This document shows positions 41,819 through 52,116 of a stretch of 64,000 bases of DNA, piece by piece; position 1 is the first letter of the stretch; the number at the start of each line of letters is the position of its first letter. The notes below the pieces were generated by a model, which worked only from the letters and a program-made list of their open reading frames with translations, made no database searches and was not told the origin of the DNA. Source of the DNA: Campylobacteraceae bacterium. Lineage in GTDB: Bacteria; Campylobacterota; Campylobacteria; Campylobacterales; Arcobacteraceae. The stretch is taken from assembly GCA_013215945.1 (NCBI GenBank), contig JABSOM010000005.1, positions 155,093 through 219,092 of the forward strand. The letters run 5' to 3'. The translations under genes were made by a program, and so were the position numbers.

Positions 41819-42624
41819 TGTTTAAAAAAACAAAAATTATGGGAGTTATTAATGCAAATGAAGACTCTTTTTTTACAGGTTCCAGATTTAATGGACTAAA
41901 AGCAGTAGAGAAAATATACAATATGATTGATGATGGTGCTGATATTATTGACATTGGGGCTGTTTCTTCTAGGCCTGGTTCAAAATTGGTTTCAAAAGAA
42001 GAAGAATTTCTTAGATTAAAAGAACTTATTTCTTTGATAAAAACGCATAAATTGTATGACTTAATTGAATTTTCACTTGATTCTTATACGCCTTTGGTAT
42101 TAAAACATGCCCTAGATGCTGGTTTTACTATTATTAATGATATAACAGCCTTATCAAATGATGAAGTTTGTACCTTGGCAGCTTCTTACAACGCAACAGT
42201 TGTATTAATGCATATGCAAAACTCTCCTTTAACCATGCAAATTAAACCAGAATATAAAAATGTTACAAATGATATTGAGCTTTTTTTTAAAGAAAGAATA
42301 AAGAAAGCAAAATCTTTTGGGATTAAAAATTTAATATTAGATGTAGGTATTGGTTTTGGAAAAACGTTGGAGCATAATATTACTTTAATTAATAACTTAA
42401 AACAATTTTCAATTTTTCCTTATGAAATATTAATTGCAGCAAGTAGAAAATCAATGATCAATGATATTGTGCCCACAGAAGTTAAAGATAGGCTCCCTGG
42501 GACCTTAACTATTCATTTAGAAGCCATACGTAATGGTGCAAGTATTGTACGTACTCATGACGTTAAAGAGCATTTTCAAGCAATCAGAGTGTACGAAGCA
42601 CTAAAAAGTGCTTCTTTAAATTAA
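41818..42624 (+). CDS. folP: Dihydropteroate synthase
   Basis: This 268-residue TIM-barrel enzyme joins DHPP and p-aminobenzoate in folate synthesis. Motifs are MGVINANEDSFFTGSRF, IIDIGAVSSRPGSKLVSKEEE, FTIINDITAL, LDVGIGFGKTLEHN, IAASRKSMI and the terminal VRTHDVKEHFQAI. The usual NVTPDSF is NANEDSF here, a pattern found in this phylum. It ends the rppH operon, with its stop 1 bp from the convergent tyrA stop. Confidence 0.94.
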   Translation: MFKKTKIMGVINANEDSFFTGSRFNGLKAVEKIYNMIDDGADIIDIGAVSSRPGSKLVSKEEEFLRLKELISLIKTHKLYDLIEFSLDSYTPLVLKHALDAGFTIINDITALSNDEVCTLAASYNATVVLMHMQNSPLTMQIKPEYKNVTNDIELFFKERIKKAKSFGIKNLILDVGIGFGKTLEHNITLINNLKQFSIFPYEILIAASRKSMINDIVPTEVKDRLPGTLTIHLEAIRNGASIVRTHDVKEHFQAIRVYEALKSASLN

Positions 42625-43455
42625 TTAAAGTATTTCATGTAAAGTATTGGCTTTTTTCATCCAATCTTTTAAATCCTCATAATCATCACTTTCAAGCATT
42701 CTTTTTACTTTTTTCATATGAAGTTCAAACATATCAATGGATTCTAATAAATTCTCTTTATTTTGTCTAAAAATATCCGTCCACATATCAGGAGACGATT
42801 TGGCAATACGACTCATATCTTTAAATCCACCAGCAGCAAGGGCTATAATTGATTTTGGGTCTTCTTTTGACATAACAGTATTTGCTAGTGAAAAAGAAAT
42901 AAGATGGGGTAAATGCGACATAAAACAAGCATGGACATCATGTTCTTTAGCATCCATAACAATAATTCTCATACCAATGGCTTGGAAAATTTTAAAGGCT
43001 TTATTTACATGAATATTGGTATTTTTTTCTAAATCACAAAAAACAATTGTTTTTCCTTCATATAATTCATGCATAGCAGCACTTGGACCATTTTTCTCAT
43101 TTCCTGTCATCGGATGAGCTGCTACAAAATTTTCTCTTATTGATGCAGGAATATTTTTTGTAATAATTTCTTTTGTTGAGCCCATGTCTATAATCGTTGT
43201 ATTTTTTGAGATCCCTTCTAATAAAGGCATCATTTTTATGATTGAATCAACAGGAATTGCCAAAATAATAACATCAGATTTTTCTTTTAATTCTTCTATA
43301 TTTAATAAATCATCAACCAATGCGAGTTCTGTTATTTCTTTTTTGGTTTTTTCATTGTGAGCATAACCATAGACTTTCTTAGCAATATTATATTTTTTTA
43401 GTGCTTTTGCAATGGATCCTCCCATTAAACCTAAGCCAATTATTCCAATATTCAC
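42625..43455 (-). CDS. tyrA: Prephenate dehydrogenase
   Basis: This 276-residue NAD-dependent enzyme of tyrosine synthesis has a Rossmann start MNIGIIGLGLMGGSIAKAL (GxGxxGxS) and the prephenate-binding FVAAHPMTGNEKNGP with catalytic His, plus AHxL-like SHLPHLISFSLANT. The GTG at 43455 has AAAAGGATTTAC at ideal spacing and gives the canonical start; an ATG 21 bp further upstream does not. There is no fused chorismate mutase or ACT domain. Convergent with folP. Confidence 0.93.
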   Translation of the reverse strand: MNIGIIGLGLMGGSIAKALKKYNIAKKVYGYAHNEKTKKEITELALVDDLLNIEELKEKSDVIILAIPVDSIIKMMPLLEGISKNTTIIDMGSTKEIITKNIPASIRENFVAAHPMTGNEKNGPSAAMHELYEGKTIVFCDLEKNTNIHVNKAFKIFQAIGMRIIVMDAKEHDVHACFMSHLPHLISFSLANTVMSKEDPKSIIALAAGGFKDMSRIAKSSPDMWTDIFRQNKENLLESIDMFELHMKKVKRMLESDDYEDLKDWMKKANTLHEIL

Positions 43456-43581
43456 GTAAATCCTTTTCTTTATCAATTATTTATTTATGAAAATGAGAGT
43501 TATTATATCTTATTCAATCTATCTATAAACTTTATTTTGCTATATTAATTGCTTTATTTTATAACAAAATTAAGGATTAAA

Positions 43582-45825
43582 GTGAAAAAAAGTTTTCTAT
43601 TATTATCAATAGCTACAGCAACACTTTTAAGTGCACAAACAGTTAAGTCAATTTCATATAAAAATTTATCAAGAATATCTCCAAAAATCGCTAATGAAAC
43701 CATTCTTTTAAAGCCTGGTAAGGACTTTAGTGATAAAGATATTAATGATTCTTTAAAAAAGTTTTATGCATTTAATTATTTTGACGATATACAAGTATTT
43801 AACAACAATGGACAAATTGAATTTATTTTTACTGAAAAACCTTCCATTGCAAATATTGTTATTAAGGGATATAAAACAGCAGAAGGTGAACTGGAATTAT
43901 TATACGCAAATATGGGTATAAGAAAAGGTTCTATGTATACAAAAGAAAGAGTTCAAAAAGCAAAAGAATCTTTACTTAATGAACTGGAAAAAGAGGGCTA
44001 TATTAACTCTGTTGTAGAAATAGATAAAGAAGTTTTAAATGAAGACTCTTTGGCATTAACTTTTAATGTTAATAAAGGGGACGAAATACTTATAAAAAAA
44101 GCTTCTTATATTGGGGCTGAGTATTTAGAACAAGATGATTTTGATGACGTTACTGCCAATAAAGAAGAAGAATTTATGTCTTGGTGGTTTGGTCAAAACT
44201 CAGGGGAATTAAAACTGGATCAAATGTCATATGAAAGCAGAAGAATCAATGATTTATACTATCAACATGGTTTTTTGGATGCTAAAGTAAAAGATCCTTT
44301 TATGACTATTGATTTTGCTTCAAATGCAGCACAACTGGATTTTAATATAAGTGAAGGTATTCAATATACAACAAATGAGATAAAAATTTATGTTGATTCT
44401 TCAATAATAAAAGTAGAAGAATTATACGAAGTATTAAAATTAGAAAAAGATGATATTTTTGATATTAATAAATTAAGAAAAGATGTAGAAGCTATTAAAA
44501 CGAAGATTGCAAATTTAGGTTATGCTTTTACACAAGTTAAGTATGATTTAAATAAAGACAGTGAAAATAAAAATGTTAGCATTGTTTTTAATGTTATTCC
44601 GGGAGAAAAAGTTTATATCAATGATGTAATTATTTCAGGGAATACAAGAACACTTGATCGAGTTGTAAGAAGAAATGTTTATTTAGCTCCTGGAGATCTT
44701 TATAATTTAACTGATTTAAAAGATTCTAAGAATAAATTAGGGCGTTCTTCTTTTTTTGAAAATGTAGAAATAAAAGAACAAAGAATTTCTGATACTAAAA
44801 TGAATCTACTGGTTGAAGTACAAGAAGCATCTACTGGAAGTTTAACCTTAGGTGGAGGATATGGTTCTTATGATGGAGTATTAATCAATGCTTCTATCTC
44901 AGATAAAAATATTTTTGGTTCAGGACTTAGTTTAGGATTTTCCGTAGATTTATCTAAAAAGAAAAATAACTATGCCGTTTCTTTAAAAAACCCTTCAATA
45001 AATGACAGTAAATACAATGGTGAGGTTAGAGTTTATAATAAAGAAAGAGAATATGACTACACTGATTATGATTTAGATACAGAAACAAGAGGTATTTCTT
45101 TAGGTTTTGGGAAAAGTTTTTTTAGACATATGTACGCAGGTGTAAAATACAAATTTGAAATGGTATATGAAAAATATGATTATAAAACAGCTTATACAGG
45201 TACAGAAGCTGATAAAAAAAATAATCAAGATTATAATATCTCTTCTTTTACTCCTTATGTGTCTTTTGATAATACAGATGATTATTATGTTCCAAGAGAA
45301 GGTTATAAAGCAGGTGCTTCATATGAAGTAGCTGGAATTGGCGGAGATGCTAAGTTTCACAAAGCAGTTACTTATTTAAAATATTTTTATGGCTTTAATG
45401 ATATCATTGATTATGATGCTATTTTTAGATACAAAAGTAAAGTAGGTGTACTGTTTGATAAAGGATTTGTTACAGAAGGACAATCTTTTTATCTTGGAGG
45501 GCCTACTTCATTAAGAGGTTATGAATCTTATGCTTTTGGTCCTGAAGACAGTGCTAGCGATGATCCTTATAAAAAAACATTCACTAATGCTTTTGAACTT
45601 AGTTTTCCTTTAATCAAAAGTGCTAAAATGAGATGGGGAGTATTTTACGACTATGGTATGATAGGAAAAGACAGTTTCTCTGAAATTAAACGTTCAGGTA
45701 CGGGTGCCCTAGTTGAGTGGATTTCACCGGTTGGTCCTTTACAGTTTATTTTTTCAAAAGCAATAGATGCAGAAGCGGGTGATAATACATCAAGCTTTGA
45801 ATTTTCATTGGGAACAAATTTTTAA
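43582..45825 (+). CDS. bamA: Outer-membrane protein assembly factor BamA
   Basis: This 747-residue Omp85 protein inserts beta-barrels into the outer membrane. The GTG at 43582 has AAGGATTAAA upstream and yields the signal peptide KKSFLLLSIATATLLSAQ; an earlier ATG (43549) lacks one. Five POTRA domains (about 22-400) lead into the C-terminal barrel with GFGKSFFRHMYAGVKYK and the conserved lid-loop EGQSFYLGGPTSLRGYE (VRGF-type motif as LRGY) and the terminal FEFSLGTNF signal. An extended -10, TGCTATATT, lies near 43530. Confidence 0.94.
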   Translation: MKKSFLLLSIATATLLSAQTVKSISYKNLSRISPKIANETILLKPGKDFSDKDINDSLKKFYAFNYFDDIQVFNNNGQIEFIFTEKPSIANIVIKGYKTAEGELELLYANMGIRKGSMYTKERVQKAKESLLNELEKEGYINSVVEIDKEVLNEDSLALTFNVNKGDEILIKKASYIGAEYLEQDDFDDVTANKEEEFMSWWFGQNSGELKLDQMSYESRRINDLYYQHGFLDAKVKDPFMTIDFASNAAQLDFNISEGIQYTTNEIKIYVDSSIIKVEELYEVLKLEKDDIFDINKLRKDVEAIKTKIANLGYAFTQVKYDLNKDSENKNVSIVFNVIPGEKVYINDVIISGNTRTLDRVVRRNVYLAPGDLYNLTDLKDSKNKLGRSSFFENVEIKEQRISDTKMNLLVEVQEASTGSLTLGGGYGSYDGVLINASISDKNIFGSGLSLGFSVDLSKKKNNYAVSLKNPSINDSKYNGEVRVYNKEREYDYTDYDLDTETRGISLGFGKSFFRHMYAGVKYKFEMVYEKYDYKTAYTGTEADKKNNQDYNISSFTPYVSFDNTDDYYVPREGYKAGASYEVAGIGGDAKFHKAVTYLKYFYGFNDIIDYDAIFRYKSKVGVLFDKGFVTEGQSFYLGGPTSLRGYESYAFGPEDSASDDPYKKTFTNAFELSFPLIKSAKMRWGVFYDYGMIGKDSFSEIKRSGTGALVEWISPVGPLQFIFSKAIDAEAGDNTSSFEFSLGTNF

Positions 45826-45833
45826 GGCTTAAA

Positions 45834-46898
45834 ATGAGTATTAATATAAAAAAAAGATTGACAAATACGCAAGCATTGGCTCTAATACAGGATGCACCTC
45901 TTCTAGAATTAGGTGAAATGGCAAGTGCTAAAAAATTAGAAAAACATCCTTTGGGAGTAACTACATTTGTAGTTGATAGAAATATCAACTATACCAATGT
46001 ATGTTGGGTTGATTGTAAGTTTTGTGCTTTTTACAGACATGGTAAAGATGAAGATTCTTATGTTTTAACATTTTCGCAAATTGATGAAAAAATTGAAGAA
46101 CTTTTAGAAATAGGAGGTACTCAAATTTTAATGCAAGGTGGAGTTCATCCTAAGTTAAAAATTGAGTATTATGAAGAGCTTGTTTCTCATATACACACAA
46201 AATTTCCTCAAATTACGCTGCACTCTTTTTCGGCTATAGAAATCGTTTATATTGCAAAAGTTTCAAAAATCACTATTTTAGAGGTTTTAAAACGTTTACA
46301 AAAAAAAGGTTTAAGCTCAATTCCAGGAGCTGGGGCTGAGATATTAAGTGATAGAGTAAGAGATATAATAGCACCTAAGAAAATGGATTCAAAAAAATGG
46401 ATTGAGGTACATAGATTGGCTCACTCTATTGGTATGAAAACAACAGCTACTATGATGTATGGTACGGTTGAAACCGATGAAGAAATTATTGAACATTGGG
46501 AAATGTTAAGAGAACTTCAAGATGAAACAGGTGGATTTAGAGCCTTTATTATGTGGTCGTATCAAAATCAAAATACAAAATTAGCAGAAGAATTACCAGA
46601 TATTAAACCTCAAAGTTCTAACAGATATTTAAGATTATTAGCAGTGGCACGACTTTATTTGGATAATTTTGATAATTTGCAAAGCTCTTGGGTTACACAA
46701 GGTTCCTATATTGGACAAATGGCACTTAAATTTGGAGCAAATGATTTAGGTAGCACTATGATGGAAGAAAATGTAGTTGCAGCAGCAGGTGCTAGTAATT
46801 GTATGAATCAAGAGGATATGATTGAGTTAATCAATGATATAGGTGAAAAACCTGCAAAAAGAAATACCGCATACCAAACACTAGAGCGATTTTATTAA
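45834..46898 (+). CDS. mqnC: Cyclic dehypoxanthine futalosine synthase
   Basis: This 354-residue radical SAM enzyme of the futalosine menaquinone pathway has the cluster motif CWVDCKFCAFYRH (CxxxCxxC), then GGTQILMQGGVHPKLKIEYY, SIPGAGAEILSDRVRDIIAP and SWVTQGSYIGQMALKFGANDLGSTMMEENVV, all typical of MqnC rather than MqnE. Campylobacterota make menaquinone by this route. GCTTAAA precedes the ATG, and bamA ends 8 bp upstream. Confidence 0.94.
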   Translation: MSINIKKRLTNTQALALIQDAPLLELGEMASAKKLEKHPLGVTTFVVDRNINYTNVCWVDCKFCAFYRHGKDEDSYVLTFSQIDEKIEELLEIGGTQILMQGGVHPKLKIEYYEELVSHIHTKFPQITLHSFSAIEIVYIAKVSKITILEVLKRLQKKGLSSIPGAGAEILSDRVRDIIAPKKMDSKKWIEVHRLAHSIGMKTTATMMYGTVETDEEIIEHWEMLRELQDETGGFRAFIMWSYQNQNTKLAEELPDIKPQSSNRYLRLLAVARLYLDNFDNLQSSWVTQGSYIGQMALKFGANDLGSTMMEENVVAAAGASNCMNQEDMIELINDIGEKPAKRNTAYQTLERFY

Positions 46899-46946
46899 AA
46901 AATGAAGAAATATCTGTTTGCGTGTTTATTTATCAAAGGAATATTA

Positions 46947-48197
46947 ATGAGTTCAACTATTGAACATATAGAATACAAAAATATACAAATACCTATTATT
47001 TATGAAAAAGATGTTTTACCTACGTTTAACTTACAATTGGTTTTTAAAAACTCAGGTGCAATTAAAAATACTATTCCTGGCCTTGCTAGTATTTCTTCAA
47101 AGATACTAAATGAAGGTACAAAAAGTAAAGGAAGCGTTAAATTTTTTGAAGATTTAGAAAATAAAGCTATTTCTTTACACATAAGTCCTGGTTTTGAGAC
47201 ACTTGTGATTGAACTTGGATCTTTAAAGTCTGAATATAAAGAAGCACTTAATTATTTAAGTGCTTTACTCAAAGACCCAAATTATTCAGATAAAGTTTTA
47301 AATAAAGTAAAAACTTTACAAATAGGATCTTTAAAATCAAAAGAAAATGATTTTGATTACACAGCAAGTGTTGAACTAAATAAACTAATGTTTAAAAACA
47401 CCGTATTAGAAAGTCCAAGTGCAGGTACAAGTGAAAGTATTAAGTCTATTAAAATAGAAGATGTTAAAAAGTTTATTAAAGATGCTTTTTCGCTAGAAAA
47501 CTTAATTATTGTTGTTGGTGGAGATATTCCATTGGAAAAAATAAAAAAAGATATGATATCTATTTTAAAAGAATTAAGTAAAAAAACAAATGACAAACTA
47601 AAACATATTGAAGTTGTTTCAAAAGTCAAGAAACAAACACTGTATAAAGAAACAAAACAAGCCTATATTTATTTTGGTTCTGCTTATAATGCAAAGTTTG
47701 ATGATGAAAACAATTATATGGCAAAAGTAGCTTCTTTTATCTTAGGAGGTTCTGGTTTTGGATCCAGACTTATGGAAGAAATAAGAGTAAAAAGAGGTCT
47801 TGCATACAGTGCATATGGACATATCGCAATCAATCAGTCCCATTCATATTTTTCGGGATACCTACAAACAAAAACAAACAATGCAAAAGAAGCAAAAAAC
47901 TTAGTTGTTTCGATTATAGATGAATTTGTACAAAATGGTGTTACAAAAGAAGAGTTAGAAGCTGCTAAAAACTTTTTAAGTGGAAGTGAACCTTTAAGAG
48001 TTGAAACACTTTCTCAAAGACTTTCTCGTTCTTTTCATTTGTATTACAAGGGTTTAGATCAAGATTATTCAAAAAAAGAACTTGAACTAATCGAAAATTT
48101 AAGTTTAGATAACTTAAATACTTATATTAAAAAACATAAAGAGATCAAAAAACTTTTTTTCTCTATTGTGACTCAAAAAGAAAAACAAAACTCTTAA
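46947..48197 (+). CDS. M16-family peptidase homologue without zinc motif
   Basis: This 416-residue protein has the M16 double-domain architecture: TFNLQLVFKNSGAIKNTIPG near the start and, in the second half, the R/Y pair motif RVKRGLAYSAYGHIAINQSH. The HxxEH site expected near residue 50 reads GLASISSKILNEGT, so the zinc ligands are missing. This is typical of inactive partner subunits, or of PqqL-like homologues. The start at 46947 is chosen because AAAGGAATATTA precedes it. An ATG at 46902 would add a short hydrophobic leader but lacks a ribosome-binding site. Confidence 0.85.
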   Translation: MSSTIEHIEYKNIQIPIIYEKDVLPTFNLQLVFKNSGAIKNTIPGLASISSKILNEGTKSKGSVKFFEDLENKAISLHISPGFETLVIELGSLKSEYKEALNYLSALLKDPNYSDKVLNKVKTLQIGSLKSKENDFDYTASVELNKLMFKNTVLESPSAGTSESIKSIKIEDVKKFIKDAFSLENLIIVVGGDIPLEKIKKDMISILKELSKKTNDKLKHIEVVSKVKKQTLYKETKQAYIYFGSAYNAKFDDENNYMAKVASFILGGSGFGSRLMEEIRVKRGLAYSAYGHIAINQSHSYFSGYLQTKTNNAKEAKNLVVSIIDEFVQNGVTKEELEAAKNFLSGSEPLRVETLSQRLSRSFHLYYKGLDQDYSKKELELIENLSLDNLNTYIKKHKEIKKLFFSIVTQKEKQNS

Positions 48198-48214
48198 AGG
48201 TTTTGTTTTTTCTC
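48181..48214 (+). terminator. Terminator overlapping the end of the M16 gene
   Basis: AACAAAAC (48184-48191) and GTTTTGTT (48200-48207) form a stem around an 8-nt loop, then TTTTCTC. The first arm lies inside the last codons. Confidence 0.65.
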
Positions 48215-48294
48215 TTGCCTAATAAGATATAAATACTATTAATATTTTAGTTGTATTTAGATATTATTTTAAAAGTAAAAAATAAAGGATTGTA

Positions 48295-49596
48295 TTGTTA
48301 AGATTTGCCGCTAGTCCAACAGGTGATATGAATATAGGAAATTTAAGAACAGCTATATTCAACTATATTGTTGCAAAGCAAAAAAAAGAAGATTTATTAA
48401 TTAGAATAGATGATACAAATAAAGAAAACAATATTGAAGGTAAAGACAAAGAACTTCTTGAATTATTAAGCCTTTTCTCTATTGAATACTCACAAATAGT
48501 TTACCAAAGTGAGAATCTAAAATATCATCAACGTATGGCTATGCAGTTATTAACTAAAAAAGAAGCTTTTTCTTGTTTCTGTTCAGATAATAAATTGCAA
48601 GAACTAAAAGATGAAGCACAAGTTGCATCAAAACCTTATCTTTATGATGGTTTTTGTGCTACATTATCAGAAGAAACAGTTTTTAACTGCAATGCTGCTT
48701 TTACAGTGCGAATTAAAGCTTCTTCAAATGATATTTCATTTAAAGATGAAATAAAAGGAAATTTTAATTACAAAGCTTGTGATATTGACTCAACTATTAT
48801 TTTAAAGCATGATAAAACTGCTACAGCTACTTATGCCTGTGCTGTTGATGATATGTTGTATGATATTTCTACTGTTATAAGAGAAGACAATCATCTTTTA
48901 GAAACGGTTAATCAAATTAGTATCAGACATGCTTTAGCCTATGAAAAAAAAATTGTTTATGTACATTTGCCTGCTATTATGAATGAAAGTACTAAAGAAA
49001 AAATTTCTAACAGTGACAGTGAATTTTTCATTAAATCTTTGATAGCAGAAGGATTTTTACCTTCTGCAATTGCAAATTATTTAGTACTTCTTTCTTGTGA
49101 GACACCAAAAGAAATTTTTTCACTAGAAGAAGCTATTTTGTGGTTTGATATTGCAAAGATATCAAAAAATATTGCAGTATTTGATATAAATAAATTACGT
49201 TTTATTAACAAAGCACACTTAAAAAATTTAGATAATCTAAGATTGTCTAAAATATTAGGTTTTGCAGATGAGAACATTGGTAAACTTGCAAAAGTTTACC
49301 TAGAAGAAACAAGTACTGTAAAAGAAATAAAAAATAAGTTAAACAGTATTTTTTCACTTAAAAGCACCTGCAAAGAGTATGAAGAAGAAATTAAAGTATT
49401 GAAAAAATGTTTAATTAAAGCGCCCTATTTTGATAACTACTGTGATTTTATAGAATATATTATGGATAAAACATCTTTAAGTGAAAAAACACTAAGTACT
49501 CCTTTAATGTTTCTTCTTACAGGAGAACAAAAAGGGCCAGAAATGTCAAAAATATACCCATTAATTAAAAATTATTTAGGAGAAATTGTAAAATGA
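48295..49596 (+). CDS. gltX: Glutamyl-tRNA synthetase (GltX2-like) with altered signature motifs
   Basis: This 433-residue class I synthetase starts at TTG (AAAGGATTGTA upstream), with [20 protein letters not shown]. The order, length and C-terminal anticodon domain match GltX2 of Helicobacter. Several active-site signatures differ: the HIGH-type motif reads MNIG (residues 12-15, His replaced by Asn), RIEDTD reads RIDDTN (38-42), RGEDH reads REDNH (196-200) and KMSKR reads KISNS (236-240). GltX2 charges tRNA-Gln with Glu for later amidation in this phylum. The changes suggest altered or lost activity. yggT overlaps its end (ATGA). Confidence 0.85.
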   Translation: MLRFAASPTGDMNIGNLRTAIFNYIVAKQKKEDLLIRIDDTNKENNIEGKDKELLELLSLFSIEYSQIVYQSENLKYHQRMAMQLLTKKEAFSCFCSDNKLQELKDEAQVASKPYLYDGFCATLSEETVFNCNAAFTVRIKASSNDISFKDEIKGNFNYKACDIDSTIILKHDKTATATYACAVDDMLYDISTVIREDNHLLETVNQISIRHALAYEKKIVYVHLPAIMNESTKEKISNSDSEFFIKSLIAEGFLPSAIANYLVLLSCETPKEIFSLEEAILWFDIAKISKNIAVFDINKLRFINKAHLKNLDNLRLSKILGFADENIGKLAKVYLEETSTVKEIKNKLNSIFSLKSTCKEYEEEIKVLKKCLIKAPYFDNYCDFIEYIMDKTSLSEKTLSTPLMFLLTGEQKGPEMSKIYPLIKNYLGEIVK

Positions 49597-49871
49597 TAGA
49601 TGCTTTACTACAATCAACTTTTATCGTTATTATTGGAATAATTACACTTTATAAGTGGATAATTATTATCTCGTCTTTATTGTCTTGGGTTAAACCTGAT
49701 CCTTATAATCCAATAGTTCAAATGTTAAGTAGACTTACAGAGCCTGCTTATGCATTTATAAGAAGGTTTGTTCCTACTGTTTTTGGAGGTATGGATTTAG
49801 CACCTATAATTGTTATTTTTATATTGATTTTTCTTGAAACCTTTCTTTCTCGAATTTTTATAGGAATGTAA
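49593..49871 (+). CDS. YggT-family membrane protein
   Basis: This 92-residue protein has two TM helices (about 8-32 and 66-88) and the YggT motif [40 protein letters not shown] between them. The family has links to osmotic protection and to cell-envelope or thylakoid division in other phyla; the exact role is unknown. The ATG overlaps the gltX stop and slt begins 2 bp after its own stop, so the three form one transcript. Confidence 0.88.
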   Translation: MIDALLQSTFIVIIGIITLYKWIIIISSLLSWVKPDPYNPIVQMLSRLTEPAYAFIRRFVPTVFGGMDLAPIIVIFILIFLETFLSRIFIGM

Positions 49872-49873
49872 AA

Positions 49874-51505
49874 ATGTTTTTTAAGCTATTTTTTGTTTTT
49901 ATTTTTTTGAATCTTACTTTGTATTCAAAAGATATTGACTTAGGATGGCTTAAAAACAAGCCAAAAACCTATGCCAGAGATTTTTATATTTGGCAATATT
50001 TAAAACAAAATAATATTTCTTCAAAACATGCAAAAGAAGCTTTCAACTTGGTGCATGTAAAAAATAAAAAAATCCTTTTTGCTTATTCTTCTCACAAAAA
50101 CAATGATAAAGTAAATAAAAAAATCCTTTGTTTAAAAAAATCATCAAGTACTTTAGTGAAAAGTTCGCCTTTTTGTATAAAAGAAGCACTCAGTTTTAAC
50201 AAAGCATCAAGATTAAGCTTTGAAGAGTTAAAAACAGTCATTTTTAAAACAAAAAAACAATATCCTGAATATTCTAGAAGAATTGCACTTTTAAATAATA
50301 AAAATTTCAAAAAAATTTCTTCAAGCTTAAAAGCAAAAGATTTTGTATGGCTTTTTTTAAAGGTTTCTTCTTCTTTTAGAATTAATAAACTAAATTTAGC
50401 CTATTCAAAACATTTTATTGATGAAATTAAATATCAAAAAGGGTTTTCTCGTTTTCTTAAATTGATTGTTACTAATAATTTAATGAATAAAGCCCAAAAA
50501 TCGCTCTTAAACATAAAAAGCTCTAAACTTTCTTCTGCTGATAATTTTTTTCTAGCAATGAATGCACTGTCTTTTAATAAAAGAAAAAAAGCAATGGTTT
50601 TTTTAAATTTGGCTGCTAAAAAAACGAAGTCTTCTTCAAAACTAAGCAAAATCTTATTTTGGAAGTATATGGCAAGTAATGATAGAGAATATATTAAAGA
50701 ATTACTAAAAATACGCAAGATAAATCTTTATACACTTTTTGCCCATGATTATTATAAAGAGAAAATAAAAAATGTTGTTTATTCTTTAAAAACACTGAAT
50801 ACTTCAGCGTCTTCTTTTGATGAAGAAGATCAATTTGCGTGGATAAAAGTATTAAGAGATACAAAAAAGATGAATAAAACAAAACTTTTAAAATATCAAA
50901 AAACCTTTTCATCTTCTAAACACTTGGCTCATTATACTTATGTAAAAAACAGATATGAAAATTATAAAAAGAGCTATTTTATTAATCCCTATAAAAATAT
51001 TATTAAAGATTTTCCCTTAAAAAGACAAAATTTAATTAATGCAATTGCCAGACAAGAAAGCAGGTTTATCCCTTCTTCAATTTCAACAGCTTATGCAATG
51101 GGAGTAATGCAAATAATGCCTTTTTTATCAAAAGCACTTGCTAAACAAAAAAAAGAAGAATATGATATATTTACTATGTTTAATGCAAAAAAATCGATTA
51201 CTTATGCACATAAACATCTGAATTATCTGGAAAGGGTATTTAAAAACCCTTTGTTAATTGCTTATGCATATAATGGTGGAGGCGGATTTACCAGATCTAT
51301 GTTTAGAAAAGGTTTGTTTGTAAAGAACGGCCAATATGAGCCTTATTTAAGCATGGAAAAAGTGCCCTATTTAGAAACAAGAGAATATGCAAAAAAAGTG
51401 TTAAGTAATTACATTGTATATGCAAGTAAAGATAAAAAAAGAATCACTGTGTCTTCAATGTTAAGAAACGTTTCTAAAGATGCAAGAAAATCAATTACGA
51501 AATGA
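49874..51505 (+). CDS. slt: Soluble lytic murein transglycosylase
   Basis: This 543-residue periplasmic protein has a short signal peptide (MFFKLFFVFIFLNLTLYSK), a helical superhelix U/L region (about 25-375) rich in Lys and Ser, and a C-terminal SLT domain with the catalytic Glu in IARQESRFIPSSIS followed by AYAMGVMQIMP and AYNGGGGFTRSM. It cleaves peptidoglycan glycan strands, giving 1,6-anhydromuramyl ends. Length is near the E. coli Slt70 size. Its end overlaps the convergent lipoprotein gene by 15 bp. Confidence 0.93.
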   Translation: MFFKLFFVFIFLNLTLYSKDIDLGWLKNKPKTYARDFYIWQYLKQNNISSKHAKEAFNLVHVKNKKILFAYSSHKNNDKVNKKILCLKKSSSTLVKSSPFCIKEALSFNKASRLSFEELKTVIFKTKKQYPEYSRRIALLNNKNFKKISSSLKAKDFVWLFLKVSSSFRINKLNLAYSKHFIDEIKYQKGFSRFLKLIVTNNLMNKAQKSLLNIKSSKLSSADNFFLAMNALSFNKRKKAMVFLNLAAKKTKSSSKLSKILFWKYMASNDREYIKELLKIRKINLYTLFAHDYYKEKIKNVVYSLKTLNTSASSFDEEDQFAWIKVLRDTKKMNKTKLLKYQKTFSSSKHLAHYTYVKNRYENYKKSYFINPYKNIIKDFPLKRQNLINAIARQESRFIPSSISTAYAMGVMQIMPFLSKALAKQKKEEYDIFTMFNAKKSITYAHKHLNYLERVFKNPLLIAYAYNGGGGFTRSMFRKGLFVKNGQYEPYLSMEKVPYLETREYAKKVLSNYIVYASKDKKRITVSSMLRNVSKDARKSITK

Positions 51506-51952
51506 AATCGAAGCTTTCTTGTAATTAGAATCTCTTAGTTCTACTAAAATCGAAGTGATATCTTTGTCTTTTTTGAAAGAAACATAATAATATTTTGCCC
51601 AAGCATTTTTTAAAGATATACTTTTGTATATTTCTGAATCTTGATCTATATCTTTTATTTTTTCATAAGAAATATTGTTTAAACTTAAAGCATAATCGCT
51701 TAGTGTTTCTTCTTCTGAGTAGATGCCTATTACAAAGTTATAATACTTGTCATCGTATTTTTCATGAACCTTATTCATAAATGTGGCATAAAATATTGTT
51801 TTAACTACATCTTTGTACACAATATCTGCTTTTTTACTGTATAAAACAGCTTGTGTGTATGAAATGTCTTTATTAAAATGTTTTAATGCTCTGTAAGAAG
51901 TACAGGAATTTAATACAAATATTAAGAAAATAGGCAAAAATATTTTTTTCAT
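51491..51952 (-). CDS. Putative lipoprotein
   Basis: This 153-residue protein starts MKKIFLPIFLIFVLNSCTSY with a lipobox LNSC (Cys17). The rest has mixed alpha/beta character with repeated Lys/Asp/Tyr and no recognised domain. It is convergent with slt and overlaps its last codons. A lipoprotein in this orientation next to slt is also what I remember in the corresponding Campylobacter jejuni region, which supports an ancient, conserved context. Confidence 0.75.
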   Translation of the reverse strand: MKKIFLPIFLIFVLNSCTSYRALKHFNKDISYTQAVLYSKKADIVYKDVVKTIFYATFMNKVHEKYDDKYYNFVIGIYSEEETLSDYALSLNNISYEKIKDIDQDSEIYKSISLKNAWAKYYYVSFKKDKDITSILVELRDSNYKKASISFRN

Positions 51953-52116
51953 ATAGTGTCCATGATAATTTGATTTTTATATTTAAAGTTTCGCAGTTTA
52001 CAGTAAATGTACTTTATAAAGATTGAACTTTGCTTTATTCATTTTACTAAAAGAACTATAACAAAATATCTGCTTATTTTTATTTGATATTAACATTAAT
52101 TTTGATAAAATCGCCT

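Noticed and set aside
52084..52116. Earlier TTG start for mobB
   Set aside because: It adds 11 hydrophobic residues not found in the family and has no ribosome-binding site.
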